DNA of 15,749 nt. It comes from Spirochaetales bacterium UBA4629. Lineage in GTDB: Bacteria; Spirochaetota; Spirochaetia; Sphaerochaetales; Sphaerochaetaceae. The DNA lies in NCBI GenBank assembly GCA_002406055.1, contig DHMZ01000108.1:1433-17181 (forward strand). The letters are read 5' to 3'. The notes beneath the pieces are model-generated. The model searched no databases. It was not told the DNA's origin and saw only the letters and a list, made by a program, of their open reading frames with translations. Both the position numbers and the translations under genes were made by a program. Below, one piece after another: positions 14,911-15,749 of this stretch. Numbering within the stretch: position 1 is the first letter of the stretch; each line of letters begins with the position of its first letter.

Positions 14911-15747
14911 ATGACAAAAATGATGGAAAACTTAAAAGAAAGCATATCTTATATTAGGCAAATAATTGGTGATAAGAAGATTGAAATTGCAATCGTCTTA
15001 GGTTCTGGCTTAGGCGACTTGGCTGATGAGATAGAAAATCCAATTTACATTGATTATCATTCAATTCCCCATTTTCCAATTTCAACTGTTCCTGGGCATA
15101 AGGGTAGGTTTGTACTTGGAGAGCTAAAAGGAAGAAGCGTAATTTGCATGCAGGGGCGTTTTCATTTCTATGAAGGCTGGTCAATGGAAGAATGCGTTTA
15201 CCCAATTCGAACCATGTTCCTTCTTGGTGTAAAGAGTCTTCTCTTAACAAATGCCGCTGGTTGTGTTAATAAGGCTTGGAATGTAGGCGATTTAATGCTT
15301 ATTACTGACCATATAAAGATTTGTGCAGAAAGTCCTTGTAGGGGAGTAAATAATGATGAGTTAGGCCCTCGCTTCTTTGATATGACAAATGCATACGATA
15401 AGAAATTGCAAAAATGTGCCATTAAGGCAGCTAGGGAGAATAATATAACGCTTAGAGAAGGGGTATACATGTTCTTCTCTGGTCCTAACTTTGAGACTCC
15501 AAGCGAAGTAAAGTTTGCTTCTCTTGCTGGTGCTGACGCATGTGGAATGAGCACAGTTCCTGAAGCGATAGCTGCATCTCAAATGGGTATGCATACATTG
15601 GGCTTGAGCTGTATGACAAATATGGCAGCAGGAATATTGGACCAAAAGCTAAATCATGAAGAGGTTATTGAAACAGGTAACAGAGTCAAAAAGACATTTT
15701 CAACTCTCGTTAAAGAAATAATATCTACTTGGCCTGTAGAGTTTTAA
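14911..15747 (+). CDS. punA: Purine-nucleoside phosphorylase, trimeric (PunA/PNP-II) type
   Basis: Cytoplasmic phosphorolysis of inosine, guanosine and their deoxy forms to hypoxanthine or guanine plus (deoxy)ribose-1-phosphate. At 278 residues it is complete, with its TAA two bases before the window end. Family residues seen are GSGLG with Ser32, PGHKG with His63, GRFHFYEG with Arg83 and His85 (phosphate and ribose), LTNAAG (112-117), GPNFETPSE with Glu195 (base), GMSTVPE with Met213 (ribose), CMTNMAAG with Asn237, and His249. Asn at position 237, equivalent to Asn243 of mammalian PNP, indicates 6-oxopurine specificity. The ribosome binding site AGGTGA (14901-14906) overlaps the nucleoside hydrolase stop, showing tight coupling. 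It is unrelated in sequence to the deoD product in the same operon. Confidence 0.94.
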   Translation: MTKMMENLKESISYIRQIIGDKKIEIAIVLGSGLGDLADEIENPIYIDYHSIPHFPISTVPGHKGRFVLGELKGRSVICMQGRFHFYEGWSMEECVYPIRTMFLLGVKSLLLTNAAGCVNKAWNVGDLMLITDHIKICAESPCRGVNNDELGPRFFDMTNAYDKKLQKCAIKAARENNITLREGVYMFFSGPNFETPSEVKFASLAGADACGMSTVPEAIAASQMGMHTLGLSCMTNMAAGILDQKLNHEEVIETGNRVKKTFSTLVKEIISTWPVEF

Positions 15748-15749
15748 AC

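Noticed and set aside
15198..15645. Minus-strand open frames opposite punA
   Set aside because: Antisense to a complete, motif-rich gene; no independent support.
1..15749. Signs of mobile elements, phage, CRISPR arrays or a defence system
   Set aside because: No transposase, integrase, repeat-spacer array, tRNA-flanked boundary or defence-type protein was seen; every gene belongs to metabolism, transport or regulation.

Overview
The window is AT-rich and looks like chromosome from a spirochaete (Spirochaetota), probably a Treponema- or Sphaerochaeta-like, host-associated or anaerobic lineage. The main clue is the pair of exported proteins whose signal peptides run into 'FAEGAKEA' and 'FAQGAAETG'. 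That junction is, from general knowledge, very common in treponemes and sphaerochaetes. The BMP/PnrA-type nucleoside importer and the 'RRSCGC' motif of the large regulator fit the same assignment. No phylogenetic search was possible, so the lineage is an inference.

Region 1 (1-5956) is a uronate/pectin module. On the minus strand lies uxaC (glucuronate/galacturonate isomerase) with its terminator at the left edge. Divergent from it is a very large cytoplasmic regulator of about 1049 residues. It has a LacI-like ligand-binding domain, a GAF-like segment, a histidine-kinase-like segment, two receiver-like segments and an AraC-type DNA-binding domain. It is followed by a GH105 unsaturated glucuronyl/galacturonyl hydrolase. 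The simplest reading is that the regulator senses a sugar or uronate and controls the two enzymes. Its kinase and receiver parts have lost the catalytic and phosphoacceptor residues.

Region 2 (about 5986-15747) is a complete nucleotide/nucleoside scavenging pathway on the plus strand. It starts with a secreted 5'-nucleotidase with its own promoter and a terminator-like hairpin after it. Next is a BMP/PnrA-type nucleoside-binding protein with its own promoter and a terminator. A double-ABC ATPase (TTG start) and two permeases follow, overlapping one another. After a UUCG-tetraloop terminator come deoD, an NfsB-like nitroreductase, a nucleoside hydrolase and punA, all overlapping or nearly touching. 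The flow is: nucleotides are dephosphorylated outside the cytoplasm, nucleosides are imported, and three different enzymes split the N-glycosidic bond. Ribose-phosphate handling and base phosphoribosyltransferases are not in the window.

No gene-free stretch exceeds 300 bases. I see no tRNA, rRNA, CRISPR, insertion sequence or phage gene. The families are known individually. What stands out is the pseudo-phosphorelay regulator, the triple set of nucleoside-cleaving enzymes with an embedded flavoenzyme, and the punctuated control of the transporter operon (terminators, a 21-base inverted repeat, a TTG start).
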